In this document: positions 1 through 9,244 of the stretch, piece by piece
Layout of the letters: each line of letters starts with the position of its first letter
Numbering within the stretch: the stretch's first letter is position 1
Source of the DNA: Chloroflexota bacterium
GTDB lineage: Bacteria; Chloroflexota; Limnocylindria; Limnocylindrales; CSP1-4
Direction: 5' to 3'
Length of the DNA: 47,394 nucleotides
Assembly (NCBI GenBank): GCA_021785175.1
Contig: JAJYGH010000044.1
Location: 1-47,394 of the forward strand
The notes under the pieces: model-generated
Seen by the model: only the letters and a program-made list of their open reading frames with translations
Databases searched by the model: none
Told to the model about the DNA's origin: nothing
Translations under genes and position numbers: made by a program

Positions 1-302
1 CGACCCAATACCTCGATGCCCTGGGGCGCGAGCTGCAGCGCTCGATCCGGGCCAACGTGGCGACGACGATGCTCCTTCAGCCCTCGGCCGACGACGCCCG
101 GCTGCTGCGCGACACGTTCGCGCCCCTTACCGAACGGGATCTCGTCAACCTGCCGCGCTTCGCGATGGCGGTCCGGACCGAGCTCGACGGTGACGCCCGA
201 ATCCTGACCGCCAACGTCCTGCCCGAGCCGCCCGACCTCGGCTCTGCCGCCCTGGTGCGCCGGCTGTCCGATCGACGCGACGAGCGTGGGAGGTCCCAAT
301 GA
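1..302 (+). CDS. C-terminal end of a conjugation-type ATPase (TraG/VirD4/HerA-like), cut by window edge
   Basis: Only the last ~99 codons are present, read in the frame beginning at base 3, with no start in the window. The text NVATTMLLQPSADDARLLRD followed by a segment ending LTERDLVNLPRF and then an RTELDG strand matches what I know of the C-terminal segment of type IV coupling proteins and DUF87/HerA-type ATPases: a late β-strand, an 'Asp-Ala-x-x-Leu' helix, then 'DLxxLPxF' and a short 'dG' strand. These proteins pump DNA or act as coupling ATPases in conjugative elements. The stop codon overlaps an ATG (ATGA), as expected inside an operon, but that downstream ATG opens only a 26-codon frame. 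The assignment rests on the C-terminus alone; the Walker motifs lie outside the window. Confidence 0.5.
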   Translation, partial: TQYLDALGRELQRSIRANVATTMLLQPSADDARLLRDTFAPLTERDLVNLPRFAMAVRTELDGDARILTANVLPEPPDLGSAALVRRLSDRRDERGRSQ

Positions 303-381
303 TCGGTGTCGTCCAACTGTCGCGACTGAGACCGGGGTCGGGGCCGCGACCGAGACCGCCCTACACGACAGTTGGGTGACG

Positions 382-930
382 ATGAGCGCGACAGGAATCC
401 GTGCTCAGCGCGGCGACAGGCCGATGCGCTCGACATCGAGGCGAGTCGCCCTGGTGAGCGGTTTCCTGCGACCCGACGCACTGGCGGTCATCCGCGTGCG
501 CGATCGCCTCATCGCGCTCTTCATCGAGCGCGATCTCGGGTCCGAGCGCGGCGAAGCGCTGGGCGAGAAGATCCGCCGCTACCGGCTGGTCTTCGCCCGC
601 GACCCCGAGCTGCCCGTGAACGTGGGGTTCGTGGTCGAGTCGGAGCGCCGGGTGCGCACCGTCCACGCCCAGGCCGAGGGCCAACGCGTGGTGGCCAGCG
701 CCGTGACCGTGCTAACCGCGATCGACGAGCAGCTCCGCCGCGACCCGCTCGGCGGACTCTGGTCGGATGGCAATCGCGGGCGACTGACCCGCGACCTGCC
801 GGCGCTTGCCGCCGTGGCGTCCGGGCCGATCCTCACCCCGGGTTGCCTTGCCGACGGCGACACGCTGGCCGCCCTCGACGATCGCGGTGCGACCCTGCTG
901 CCGGCGCTCAAGCCGTTCCTGCGCACATAG
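382..930 (+). pseudogene. Truncated replication-relaxation-like protein (C-terminal part)
   Basis: The open frame encodes 182 aa if started at this ATG. The part from about residue 20 reads like the C-terminal half of replication-relaxation proteins, which often follow the coupling ATPase in conjugative elements: a strand, then IALFIERDLGSERGEAL, a basic helix EKIRRYRLVFARDPELPV, and a strand ending in a 'SERR' turn. The N-terminal winged-helix part expected for this family is missing. Instead, the 80 bp after the upstream stop hold only a 26-codon frame beginning MIGVVQLSRL that ends at 379. That arrangement suggests an internal deletion or decay. No strong ribosome binding site precedes 382. 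It could instead be an intact short protein of unknown role. Confidence 0.4.
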
Positions 931-1230
931 GCGGGCCGCCACGACCTCGCGCGCTCGTTCGACCAGCTTCGGCTCGAGTAGAGAGCTCGGCAGGGACTTG
1001 TCAGGGCGCGAGAATGTGGTCCGCCGCAGCCTGTTTGGGCAGGAGTTCCATGTGAATGCCTCGTCCGGTGCTTCTCCTCGTTCCTGGCAACAACGCGCTC
1101 GCCCCCTGTGCGCCCTCCTCGCTCATGTCGCCGATCGTGGCCCCGGGCGCGGCTCGCGTCATTCGTCTCGGGCGCGAAACCAAGCGGCTCCCGGAAGGGG
1201 CGCCGCTTGGTCCTTTGGGAAAGGCGAACC
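931..1230. other. Intergenic stretch with no supported gene
   Basis: Frames are open on both strands but none has a ribosome binding site or a recognisable fold. The segment separates plus-strand conjugation remnants from the minus-strand block that follows, so it may hold the junction between element and neighbouring DNA. I see no clear inverted or direct repeat. Confidence 0.4.
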
Positions 1231-1968
1231 TCAGATCTCCGATCGGCCGGACGCCCTGGTGCAGCGCTCGTAGACCCAGTCGTAGCTTCGCTCGAGGACG
1301 TTTCGCCGGCGGCGTCGGTCGACCTCCGTGTCTCCGTCCTCCGGACTGTGCCATGCCGTAACGGCCAGGACCGCGACCCATAGCAGGAAGGCACCGATGC
1401 TGATGCGTTCGCCGATGCCGAGCACGAGCGACGGCCCCGCAGGGGCACTCATGAACGCAGCCAGACCAGTGACGGTCGTCGTGACGAGGGTGGCCACCGA
1501 ATAGACGCGCAGCCGACCGCCGAACGCCGCGGCGCCGAACCCGATCGCCGCCAGCATGAGCACGAGCTGCAGGTTGGTGGCCACGATGTGCATCGGGACC
1601 GAGGCGTCGCTGCCAAGCGTCAAGGGGAAGGGCAGGGCGATCACGTTCGAGATCCCGTATGCGACGAGGGCGGCTCCGGTCCGTCGCAGGAAGCGATTCT
1701 CATGCGCCGAGGCCGTGTAGCCACCGCCGACCAGCACGAGGAGGGCCGGCCGCCCCGGCGAGCCGACCGCGAAGAGGTCGCTGACCATCTGGGTGGTGCG
1801 GCTGTAGCCGGCCCACTGCGCCGCGGCGATGCCGTCGGTGGCGACGATGTAGAGCAGCGACGAGAGGACGCCGCACGCGAGAAGTGCCTTCCGGATCGTC
1901 TCTCGCCTGTCGCCGGCTGCCGTGTCGCGGAGCAGCCGCTCCGGAGCCCGACCGATTGTCGCAGTCAT
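1231..1968 (-). CDS. DUF998-like multi-pass membrane protein
   Basis: The protein has 245 aa. The start is the ATG at 1968, preceded by AGGAGG at good spacing; the frame extends further upstream, but that part is arginine-rich and not protein-like. Several hydrophobic segments follow a polar N-terminus: around ALLACGVLSSLLYIVATDG, then PALLVLVGGGY, GAALVAYGISNVIALPFPL, LVLMLAAIGFGAAAF and a late pair. The early motif 'YS..TQMVSDLFAVGSPGRP' matches what I recall of DUF998 proteins, where an 'S.LxxxGSP.rp' loop follows the first helix. Function is unknown; these are integral membrane proteins often near regulators. It is the last gene of a minus-strand group starting at 2718. Confidence 0.65.
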   Translation of the reverse strand: MTATIGRAPERLLRDTAAGDRRETIRKALLACGVLSSLLYIVATDGIAAAQWAGYSRTTQMVSDLFAVGSPGRPALLVLVGGGYTASAHENRFLRRTGAALVAYGISNVIALPFPLTLGSDASVPMHIVATNLQLVLMLAAIGFGAAAFGGRLRVYSVATLVTTTVTGLAAFMSAPAGPSLVLGIGERISIGAFLLWVAVLAVTAWHSPEDGDTEVDRRRRRNVLERSYDWVYERCTRASGRSEI

Positions 1969-2066
1969 GGCTGACCTCCTGTATCCATGCCGAGCGGTCG
2001 CCTCGATCGCCCGTCTTCGGCAAGCGCTCCTGGTTGTCCTGAGATCCGAGCGGATGTCGGCCCGGC

Positions 2067-2483
2067 TCAGCGGGCCGTCTCGAGGACCCGGGACATGGCC
2101 ACGAGGATCGCGACGTCGATGGCGATGCCGATGAGGTAGAGCGGGTGGAAGTAGAGCGCGAGCGCGAGGAGCCCGACCGCGGCGCCCGTGACCGAGAGCG
2201 GTTGCCACCAGCCGTGCAACCCGGCGATTCCGAACCAGCCCAGGCCGGCCGCCACGAGCAGCGCTCCGGCGGCGAGCCACGCGATGCCGCCGACGACCGC
2301 GGCACCTGATCCGAGACCCATCCCATCGATGAGCCAGGAGCGCCCGAATGGTCCCGGCCACCAGGCGAGCCAGCCCGGAGCGGCCATCGCCGGCGCACCG
2401 GGATTGCCCGCGGTCCCCGCGCCGATCGCGGTCGTGATCAGGCCATGGACGATGAGGACGCCACCGATGAGTGCCTGCGGCAT
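2067..2483 (-). CDS. Small integral membrane protein
   Basis: The protein has 138 aa, almost wholly hydrophobic, with about four predicted membrane helices (starting MPQALIGGVLIVHGLITTAI, then WLAAGALLVAAGLGWFGIAG, LLALALYFHPLYLIGIAIDV and a last VAILVAMS stretch). The ATG at 2483 has a GGAGG-type site (CCGGAGGTG) upstream, which decides it over the longer open frame. It begins one base after the stop of the 77-aa gene upstream, so the two are almost certainly co-transcribed. I do not recognise a named family. Confidence 0.65.
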   Translation of the reverse strand: MPQALIGGVLIVHGLITTAIGAGTAGNPGAPAMAAPGWLAWWPGPFGRSWLIDGMGLGSGAAVVGGIAWLAAGALLVAAGLGWFGIAGLHGWWQPLSVTGAAVGLLALALYFHPLYLIGIAIDVAILVAMSRVLETAR

Positions 2484-2484
2484 G

Positions 2485-2718
2485 TCACACCTCCGGTTGT
2501 GCTGAGGGGTCCGGCAGCGCGGTGACCGAGACGAGCTCGAGACCGAGGTCCCGGATCCGGGCGAGAACTCCATGGAGGGCGGCCTGGTCCGCCACGCGGC
2601 CGCTGAGTTCGGCCACACCGTCGGACGCCTCGGTGATGGATAGGCCCTCGAACCAGACGGTCCAGCTCGAGCTGGGCAACCCGCGAACGCGGATCCGGTA
2701 GAAGACGGGGTCGGTCAT
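2485..2718 (-). CDS. 77-aa protein, paralogue-like to the protein at 9245-9511
   Basis: Starting at the ATG at 2718, the protein reads YRIRVRGLPSSSWTVWFEGL, then a polar turn, LSGRVADQAALHGVLARIRD and a final LELVSVTALP strand. The pattern (strand, W-x-x-W-F-(D/E)-G, strand, 'D-Q-A-x-L-x-G-V-L-x-R-(I/V)-R-D-L-G' helix, strand) is shared with the 88-aa protein at 9245-9511. Both genes lie beside MalT-like LuxR regulators. The fold looks like a small α/β domain, so a sensor or partner role is possible, but the function is unknown. It lies 120 bp downstream of the LuxR gene on the same strand and abuts the next gene by one base. Confidence 0.6.
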   Translation of the reverse strand: MTDPVFYRIRVRGLPSSSWTVWFEGLSITEASDGVAELSGRVADQAALHGVLARIRDLGLELVSVTALPDPSAQPEV

Positions 2719-2838
2719 CGCTGCCTCGCGTCGCCGAGCGCTTCTCGGCTCTCCTCCGCAGCGTCGCGGCAAACCCCCCGCCGGCGCATCGAGCGCCCGA
2801 TCGATTCCGGGGGTTTATTCGGGCGGGTGAGACGGCCG

Positions 2839-4949
2839 CTACCGGGGCAGGAGGCCGAGCTCGCGAGCGCGCGCGATCGCCTCGACGCGGTTCGCCGCCC
2901 CGAGCTTGCCCGAGATCGTGTGCAGGTGCGCCTTCACGGTCCCGAGGGCGAGGAAGAGCTCGGCGGCGATCTGGCGATTGGAGCGCCCTGCCGCGACGAG
3001 CCGGAGGACCTCGAGCTCGCGCTCGCTGAGCGGCTCGACGAGGGCGGCCGACGCGGGCGGCCCGGCTCCGCCCCCCGCGAGCTGCCCGCGCAGGGCACGG
3101 GCCTCGCGCAGCGTCGACACGTCGCCGCCCCGGCGGGCGAGGATCTCGGCGCGCTCCGCCGCCTCGAGCGCGGCGGCGGCATCCCCCAGCCGTCCCAGGA
3201 TCTCGGCGCGGGCGAGGTGGATCGGTGCCTGCGCCGGAAGCTCGCCCGGCGCGGCCTCCGGCGCGAGGGCAACGTCGCACGCCTCCAGGGCGGCGCGAAG
3301 GTTCCCCCTCTGGGCTTCCAGGCGCGCGAGATTGCGGGTGATGTCGGCGACCGCGAAGTGGTTGCCGCCCTCCGCGACGAGCGGTCGCGCCCGCGCATAC
3401 GCGCCGATCGCGGCCTCGATGTCCCCCGCCTCGAGATGCGCGTGGCCGAGGAGCGCGTAGGCATCGCCGGTGAGGACGGCGGTGCTCCGCCGCTGGAGAC
3501 CGGCCGGGATCAGCGCGAGGCCGCGGTCGGCCTCGAGGATCGCATCCGGTGTCTGCCCTCGGAGTCGCGCCAGCACGGAGCGGACCAACGCCATTTCGGC
3601 CGCGATGGATGGGGGCGCGCCCTGCCCGGCGCCGCGGTTCGCGAGGGCGGCCTCGGCGTCGGCGAGCCGAAGCTCGGCGCCCGACGCATCACCGGCGAGC
3701 GCGAGCGTCCACGCGTACCGGACGCTGAGCAGCGCGTCGGCCGCGACGCGGTCCGCGGGCAGCCGATCGAGCCAGCCACGAAGGGTGACGAGCTCCGCCC
3801 CGTGGATGCGGGCCCCCGAGACCTGCCCGATGATCCGCCCGGCGTATTCCGCGTCGCCCGTGCGCAGCGCATGGTCGACGGCATCGTCGTCGGGTCCATG
3901 CTCGCGAAACCAGTCCGCGGCGCGCCGATGCAGCCCGGCCGTCTCGTCCGGCTGGGCGAGCTCGAGCCGCGCCCGGAGCAGGTCCGCGAGGAGGCGGTGG
4001 TAGCGATACCAGCGTCGCTGGTCGTCGAGCGGCACGAGCGGCACGTTCGACCGTTCGAGGCGCTCCAGCATCGCTTGGCCATCGGTCCGCCCGGACAGCG
4101 CATCGCACAAAGATCCCGACAGGCGGTCGAGCACCGAGGTCCGGAGCAGGAACGTCGCGACCTCGGGCTCGAGGGTCGCGAGGATCTCGTCGCTGATGAA
4201 GTCGAGGACGAACCGATGCGTCGCGGCGAAGTCGCGCACGAACGCCGACCGATCGGCGCGCCCGGCGAGCGAGAGGCCGGCCAGCTGCAGCGCCGCGGGC
4301 CAGCCCTCGGTCCGCGCGACGAGACTCTCGACGTCCGGCCCGGCGAGGGCGAGGCCCATCCGCTCGGCGAAGAACTCGGCAGCCTCCTGCTGGGTGAACC
4401 GGAGCGCGTCCGCCCGGATCTCGACGAGCTCCGCGCGCGCCCGGAGTCGCGCCAGCGGAAGGGCCGGGTCGGCGCGCGTCGCGATGATGACGTGGGCCCG
4501 TTCGGGCAGGCCATCGACGAGCAACGCGACGGCGCGGCGCACGGTCGCGGACTCGATGAGGTGGTAGTCGTCGAGGACGAGGAGGACAGGGTCGGCCAGC
4601 TCGCCGAGCAGGATCGTGAGCTCGCCGATGACATCGTCGACGGCGGCCGATGCCTCGCCGGACATGGCGCCGGGTCGTCGCCCGCCTGTCCTGACACGGC
4701 TGCCCACAGGTAGCGCAGGAATCGAACCGGGTCGTTGTCGCCATCGTCGAGCGAGAGCCACGCCGCTCGCGTGCGCGATGTCTCCAGCCAATCGACGAGC
4801 GCCGTCGTCTTGCCAAACCCGGGCGGAGCCGAGACGAGTCCGAGTCGAGCTCCCAGCACGCCGTCGAGGAGTGCGTTGATCCGCGGTCGGGCGATCAGTC
4901 GCTGACGAGGCCGGGGTACGACGAGCTTCGACGCGAGCAGGCGGTCCAT
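2839..4949 (-). pseudogene. MalT-like LuxR-family ATP-dependent regulator with a frameshift
   Basis: The N-terminus is read from the ATG at 4949: MDRLLASKLVVPRPRQRLIA, then a Walker A SAPPGFGKTTALVDW. Near 4,665-4,690 the reading must move to another frame. That frame continues with DDVIGELTILLGELADP, Walker B VLLVLDDYHLI, the winged-helix/TPR-like region typical of STAND-type MalT regulators, and a C-terminal LuxR HTH (LSERELEVLRLVAAGRSNRQ, then IAAELFLALGTVKAH). Joined, the protein would be about 703 aa, a usual size for compact members. The shift fits one missing base (GAC GAC CC- GGC GCC ATG). It may be true inactivation, an assembly indel in a G-run, or two products, since the second frame has an ATG at 4665. 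Such regulators bind an inducer and ATP to activate transcription. Confidence 0.7.
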
Positions 4950-4957
4950 CGACGTTC

Positions 4958-4963
4958 AGGGTA
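4958..4963 (-). promoter_or_regulatory. Candidate -10 box (TACCCT) for leaderless LuxR mRNA
   Basis: On the minus strand TACCCT is followed by 8 nt and then the ATG at 4949. This places the expected transcription start at or next to the start codon. No Shine-Dalgarno sequence is seen. The same arrangement recurs at other starts in the window. Confidence 0.4.
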
Positions 4964-5071
4964 AATGCTTGGATGCCCTGGTCGAACGTGGACGCGCAGC
5001 GAACGACGGATGCGTCGCGAACCATCGCAGTGAGGCGCGCTGGATCGCAATCGTCGGAAGGAAGCCGCCAC

Positions 5072-5950
5072 TCAGGGAGCCGCGCCGCGCAGCTGATACG
5101 AGCGGGTGGCGGCACCGCCGGCGATCGCCCAGAGGAACCAACTGCCGTAGAAGAGTCCGAAGACCCAGGCCGAAATGCCCCCGTTGTCCATGTCGATACC
5201 GCTGGAGAAGGCCGCGACGAAACCCCACCAGGCCGCCGGCCCGATCATGGCGACGATCGCAGTGGCGGACCAGCCGGCGGCCAGCAAGAGCCGGCGGGGT
5301 AGCAGTCGCGGCGAGAAGGCCAAGAGCAGCGACAGAACGGCAGCCAGCACCCACGGGACCGCGATGATCAAGGGTTCCCAGCCCTGGCCGGCCGCGCCGG
5401 GCCACGTCAGCCCTATCGTTCCGCCCAGCGCCCAGTGCAGTCGGAGCAGCGGGTAGGGCAGAGCAAGCAGGAACGCGGCGATGCCGTACCGCATCGTTGC
5501 GCGGGTAGCGGCGGAGCCCGCCGGACGCGCCAGAACGACCCGCGCGAGCACGATTGCGGCGGCGAGCGCCAGCGTCCGCATCGCGAGCCCCGGCCAGTAG
5601 ACGGTCGACAGGACGATCGCGCCGTCGGCCGATCGATGACCGATCAGACCCGCCATCGTGAGCAGGTCGAACGGCAACCCGTTCCCCGCCCAGACCATCA
5701 GCAGGAGCGCGCTCCAGCGCGAGGCCAGGCGGACGCGAACCCAAAGGGGCGAGCCAGCGAGCGGCACGAGCCCCGCTGCAGCCACCCCGGCGGCGACCAG
5801 CGGCAGCCAGTCCGGAGCGAGGGCCTGGGTGCCATCCGGGTTCGGAACGAATCGCTGGATAGCCCAGCACAGCACCACGGCCGCGCACAACACCAGGCCG
5901 AGCTGCGGCTCCGACCTGACTCCGGTTGAGAGGCGACTCTGCGATTCCAT
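5072..5950 (-). CDS. Multi-pass membrane protein of unknown function
   Basis: The protein has 292 aa. The ATG at 5950 is preceded by AAGGGAGGGG, a good ribosome site, and begins MESQSRLSTG. At least seven hydrophobic helices can be read, starting with LGLVLCAAVVLCWAIQRFV and ending with FGLFYGSWFLWAIAGGAA. No catalytic motif stands out. It lies 122 bp upstream of the frameshifted LuxR gene on the same strand; the LuxR gene appears to have its own promoter. I do not recognise the family. Confidence 0.6.
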   Translation of the reverse strand: MESQSRLSTGVRSEPQLGLVLCAAVVLCWAIQRFVPNPDGTQALAPDWLPLVAAGVAAAGLVPLAGSPLWVRVRLASRWSALLLMVWAGNGLPFDLLTMAGLIGHRSADGAIVLSTVYWPGLAMRTLALAAAIVLARVVLARPAGSAATRATMRYGIAAFLLALPYPLLRLHWALGGTIGLTWPGAAGQGWEPLIIAVPWVLAAVLSLLLAFSPRLLPRRLLLAAGWSATAIVAMIGPAAWWGFVAAFSSGIDMDNGGISAWVFGLFYGSWFLWAIAGGAATRSYQLRGAAP

Positions 5951-6148
5951 GCCCCTCCCTTCCTGGGCGGTCGGGCTCGACACTCAGCCGGCGGGAGCCA
6001 CCCGCGCATCTCCGTCGCGAACTCGCGGGCCCAGGCTTCTATCTCATCCCAGTCCCGGAAGTTGCCGGCAGGAAGGGTTCTGCCCGTACGTCAGGAGCAT
6101 TTGCGGCCAGACGCGCGCATCGATCCAGATCACCTGCGCGATGCCGAC

Positions 6149-6376
6149 TCACCTGCCCATGACGACCGACGAGGTCGTCGAGACGACCGCGGCGATGAGC
6201 TTCCGGCGCCTCTGTGCGTCGCTGACCCATTCGGACACAACATTGGCAGCGGCACGCGCCTGTTCATCCGAAAGACCGGCCCGACGCCGCAGCTCTGCAA
6301 CGAGCTCCTCCAGAGCGACCGACCCAGGTGATGCGGGCGCCCAAAGCAGCTTCTTGATCAGTCTCCCGATGTCCAT
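6149..6376 (-). CDS. Small helical hypothetical protein (75 aa)
   Basis: The ATG at 6376 follows GGAGAA at usable spacing. The sequence MDIGRLIKKLLWAPASPGSV leads into two amphipathic helices rich in Glu, Arg and Ala (VALEELVAELRRRAGLSDEQ, then AANVVSEWVSDAQRRR) and a hydrophobic tail. It resembles small helix-turn-helix-like stress or phasin-like proteins but I cannot name a family. It is isolated by about 100 bp from the ABC transporter upstream and about 200 bp from the next gene. Confidence 0.45.
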   Translation of the reverse strand: MDIGRLIKKLLWAPASPGSVALEELVAELRRRAGLSDEQARAAANVVSEWVSDAQRRRKLIAAVVSTTSSVVMGR

Positions 6377-6475
6377 CGGCGTTCTCCGATAACTAGGAAG
6401 GGGGAGGCAGAACGGGGAGCGTCACTCGACCTCGCGTGGCGCTCCGGACGTTGCCGCCTCCGGGTTGTGGCGCAC

Positions 6476-7810
6476 TCAGCGCCCCTCTCGCAGTGCCTTC
6501 CACATCGCGCCGATGCTGGGCTTCTGCCCGTACATGAGGACGCCCGCCGCGTAGACGCGCGACGCGATCCAGGCCGCCGCGACGATCGTGATCGCGAGCA
6601 GGGCGATCGCGACCGCGGCGTCGAGCGGCCCGGCCTCGCCGGCCGCGAGGCGGGAGACCATCGTGTACGGCGAGACGAACGGCACCCAGGACAGCGCGAC
6701 GACCCATGGGGCGCGCGAATCGAGGAGCCCGATGGACGCGTACATCGCCACGAGGTAGCCGCCGCAGACGACGAGCGTCATCGGCTGCACGACCTGGGTG
6801 ACGTCCTCCATCCGGCTCACGAGCGAGCCCGCGGCCGCGTACAGCGCTGCGAACAGCACGAAGCCGAGGACGAAGAAGACCGAGAAGGCGACGAGGATGC
6901 CGGGAGTTAGCCCCGATGGGAGGTCGATCCCGGCCGCTTCGCCGAGCACCAGTGTCGCCACCTGTCCTTCGGAGAGGATCGCGACAACCGAGGCAACGAT
7001 GACCGCGGCGAACTGCAGCAGCGCTGCCAGGCTGACGCCGAGCACCTTGCCGACGAGCAGCTGGAAGGGCGTGGCCGCGGCGAGGATGATCTCCATCATC
7101 CGGCTGCTCTTCTCCTCGGCCACGCTCTGGGCGATCCAGTTGCCGTACAGCACGATCGCGAGGAGGAGGAACAGCTCGAGCGCGAACATGACCGCGGCAT
7201 CGGCCTCCTGCTGCGGGAGCGCCCCCGCGCCGCCCACGCTCGCGGTTGGATCGGGCGACTGGATCGTGACCGCTGGCGCGGCGAACAGGGCCGCCTGCTC
7301 CTGCGGCGACACCCCGGCGTGGGCGAGCCGGTCCGCGATCGCGATCGAGCTCGCGGCCTGGCGGCCGATCGCCGCCACGCTGCTCGTGTCGCGTTCCCTC
7401 GTGTAGACCGTGAAGACGGTCTCGCCGGTGGCATTGCGCTCGATGTCCAGGAGCGCGGTGAGCTTGCCGTCGGCGACCTCCGCGCGGCTCGCTTCGAGGT
7501 CGTTCGAACGGGTGACGGTGAACGCCTTTGCACTCGCGTCCGATGCGCTCCCGCCGGCGCTCTTCGGGTTGAGGAGTACGTCGAGGGTGGCCACCGGATC
7601 AGCCCGGAGGTCCGCCGCGCCGACATAGACGGCGACGTTGGTCGCATCGCGGTTGAGCGCGCCGATGGCGACGGGGGCAAGGCCGGTGAGGGCGGCAGCC
7701 AGCACGAGGACAAGGGTCATGAGGAGGTACGTCCGTGTGTGAGCGCGGACGACGAACTCGCGTCGGGCGACGGCCCCGATGTTGGCGATATCGGCTTTCG
7801 TGATGCTCAT
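6476..7810 (-). CDS. ABC-2 type exporter permease (NatB-like)
   Basis: The protein has 444 aa with the layout of NatB/ABC-2 permeases: one N-terminal helix (TYLLMTLVLVLAAALTGLAP), a large extracytoplasmic domain of about 200 residues, then five or six helices beginning near AAVMFALELFLLLAIVLYGN. The conserved 'QSVAEEKSSRMMEIILAA' segment before the third helix is typical of ABC-2 permeases and is clearly present. Its ATG overlaps the stop of the ATPase gene upstream by four bases (ATGA), so the two subunits are translationally coupled. Substrate is unknown; relatives export Na+, drugs or lipids. Confidence 0.9.
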   Translation of the reverse strand: MSITKADIANIGAVARREFVVRAHTRTYLLMTLVLVLAAALTGLAPVAIGALNRDATNVAVYVGAADLRADPVATLDVLLNPKSAGGSASDASAKAFTVTRSNDLEASRAEVADGKLTALLDIERNATGETVFTVYTRERDTSSVAAIGRQAASSIAIADRLAHAGVSPQEQAALFAAPAVTIQSPDPTASVGGAGALPQQEADAAVMFALELFLLLAIVLYGNWIAQSVAEEKSSRMMEIILAAATPFQLLVGKVLGVSLAALLQFAAVIVASVVAILSEGQVATLVLGEAAGIDLPSGLTPGILVAFSVFFVLGFVLFAALYAAAGSLVSRMEDVTQVVQPMTLVVCGGYLVAMYASIGLLDSRAPWVVALSWVPFVSPYTMVSRLAAGEAGPLDAAVAIALLAITIVAAAWIASRVYAAGVLMYGQKPSIGAMWKALREGR

Positions 7811-8757
7811 CGGACTGCCTCTCCGTTGACGGCGGCGAGGGTTCGCTCGTCGGTCGTCGTGACGCCCACCCGCTCGACGAAGATGTCCTCGATCGACGGC
7901 TGCGCGATCTCGAAACGCGTCACCTGGGCGTCGCGGGCGAGGGCCTCGCGGAGGATCCAGCCCGGCGCGAGCCCGTCACGGAGCTCGAGCTCGTGGTAGT
8001 CGCGTCCGGAGCGGGTCACCCGGGCGCCGGGGAGCGCGTCGAGCCAGGCCAGGTCGGGATCGCCCGCGACGCCGAGCCTGACGACCGCGTGCCCGGAGTC
8101 GCGCTTGACGTCGGCGGTCGGGCCGGAGACGAGCACTCTCCCGCTGTCGATGATCGCGATCGCGTCGCACAGCTCCTCCACCATCTCCATCTGGTGCGTG
8201 CTGAAGACGAGCGCCTTGCCCCGGTCCCGCAGCTCCAGGAACGCCTCCTTGAGCAGCGCGACGTTGATCGGGTCGAGCCCGGTGAAGGGCTCGTCCATGA
8301 GCAGTACGTCGGGGTCGTGGAGCACCGCCGCGATGAACTGGATCTTCTGCTCGTTGCCCTTGCTGAGTTCCTCCGCCCGCCGATCGGCGTAGTGCGGCAC
8401 CCGGAAGCGGCCCAGCCAGTGGCGCGCGCGACGGGCGGCCTCGGCGCGAGTGAGGCCGTGGAGAACGCCGATGAATACGAGCTGGTCGAGGACCTTCATG
8501 CGCGGGTACAGCCCGCGCTCCTCGGGCAGGTAACCCCACGTCCGACGCGGGACGTCTCGCGTGGGCACGCCGTTCCACGTCGCCGACCCCTCGTCGGCGC
8601 GGATGACGTCCAGGACAATCCGCATCGTGGTCGTCTTGCCGGCCCCGTTGGCGCCGAGGAACCCGAACACCTGCCCGGGCTGGGCGGTGAAGCTGATGCC
8701 GTCGAGCGCCTGCACTGTGCCGAAGCGCTTGCGCAAGCTATCGATGACGAGCGCCAT
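7807..8757 (-). CDS. ABC transporter ATP-binding protein (NatA-like)
   Basis: The protein has 316 aa. Walker A is GANGAGKTT (residues ~35-43), the Q-loop lies near 'TWGYLPEERGLYPRM', the signature is LSKGNEQKIQ and Walker B with D-loop is LLMDEPFTGLDP; the switch histidine is in FSTHQM. The signature is the LSKGN variant usual in NatA-type exporters. The last ~80 residues form the extra C-terminal domain seen in that group, ending 'PSIEDIFVERVG'. It pairs with the permease it overlaps and would energise export at the inner face of the membrane. Confidence 0.93.
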   Translation of the reverse strand: MALVIDSLRKRFGTVQALDGISFTAQPGQVFGFLGANGAGKTTTMRIVLDVIRADEGSATWNGVPTRDVPRRTWGYLPEERGLYPRMKVLDQLVFIGVLHGLTRAEAARRARHWLGRFRVPHYADRRAEELSKGNEQKIQFIAAVLHDPDVLLMDEPFTGLDPINVALLKEAFLELRDRGKALVFSTHQMEMVEELCDAIAIIDSGRVLVSGPTADVKRDSGHAVVRLGVAGDPDLAWLDALPGARVTRSGRDYHELELRDGLAPGWILREALARDAQVTRFEIAQPSIEDIFVERVGVTTTDERTLAAVNGEAVR

Positions 8758-8837
8758 GCTGACCTCCTCCGCGCCGTTGCGACGGCGCAGGATGGAACGA
8801 CGACCGCCGACGCCGCGCAGCGGCGTCGGGCCACCGA

Positions 8838-8993
8838 TCAGGACGCGGCGACCCAGCGTCGGACGTACGTGCCGACCGTGAACACGACGGCCGCCACCGC
8901 GATCGACTCGATGATTCGGCCGACGAACACGCCCGCGAGGACCACAACGACCACGAGTGGGATGAACCCCCAGCGGACGATGACCCGAGCCAT
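8838..8993 (-). CDS. 51-aa single/two-helix membrane protein
   Basis: The ATG at 8993 has GGGAGGCAGTC just upstream, which fixes the start. The product MARVIVRWGFIPLVVVVVLA continues into a second hydrophobic stretch (SIAVAAVVFTVGTYV) and a short basic end. It lies 80 bp upstream of the ABC ATPase on the same strand, so it may belong to that transcription unit. Function unknown. Confidence 0.5.
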   Translation of the reverse strand: MARVIVRWGFIPLVVVVVLAGVFVGRIIESIAVAAVVFTVGTYVRRWVAAS

Positions 8994-9244
8994 GACTGCC
9001 TCCCTTGAGATCTGTCCGGGCGTCCTGTTCGCGGCGGGTCCACGTCTGGTCACTCGTGCGCTGCCCGCAGCTTCCCCGAACTTCGGCCAGTGAATGCGAT
9101 CGTCGATATGGCCGTCGCCTATCGCGGGATATGTTCGAGACGCCGGTCGCGAATTCGGAGGCGGACCCTATCTCGAGACAGGCGACGGCCCTATCCCGAC
9201 ACGGCTCTACTTCAGGCGCGGAGCCAGCAGTCTGCGGAGGCTAT

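Noticed and set aside
4663..4690. Programmed -1 frameshift in the LuxR gene
   Set aside because: I see no slippery heptamer or downstream stem, so a simple one-base deletion is the more likely reading.
2827..4713. Plus-strand frame of 628 codons across the LuxR gene
   Set aside because: It is the complementary shadow of the regulator, full of Arg/Glu/Gly, with no family motif.
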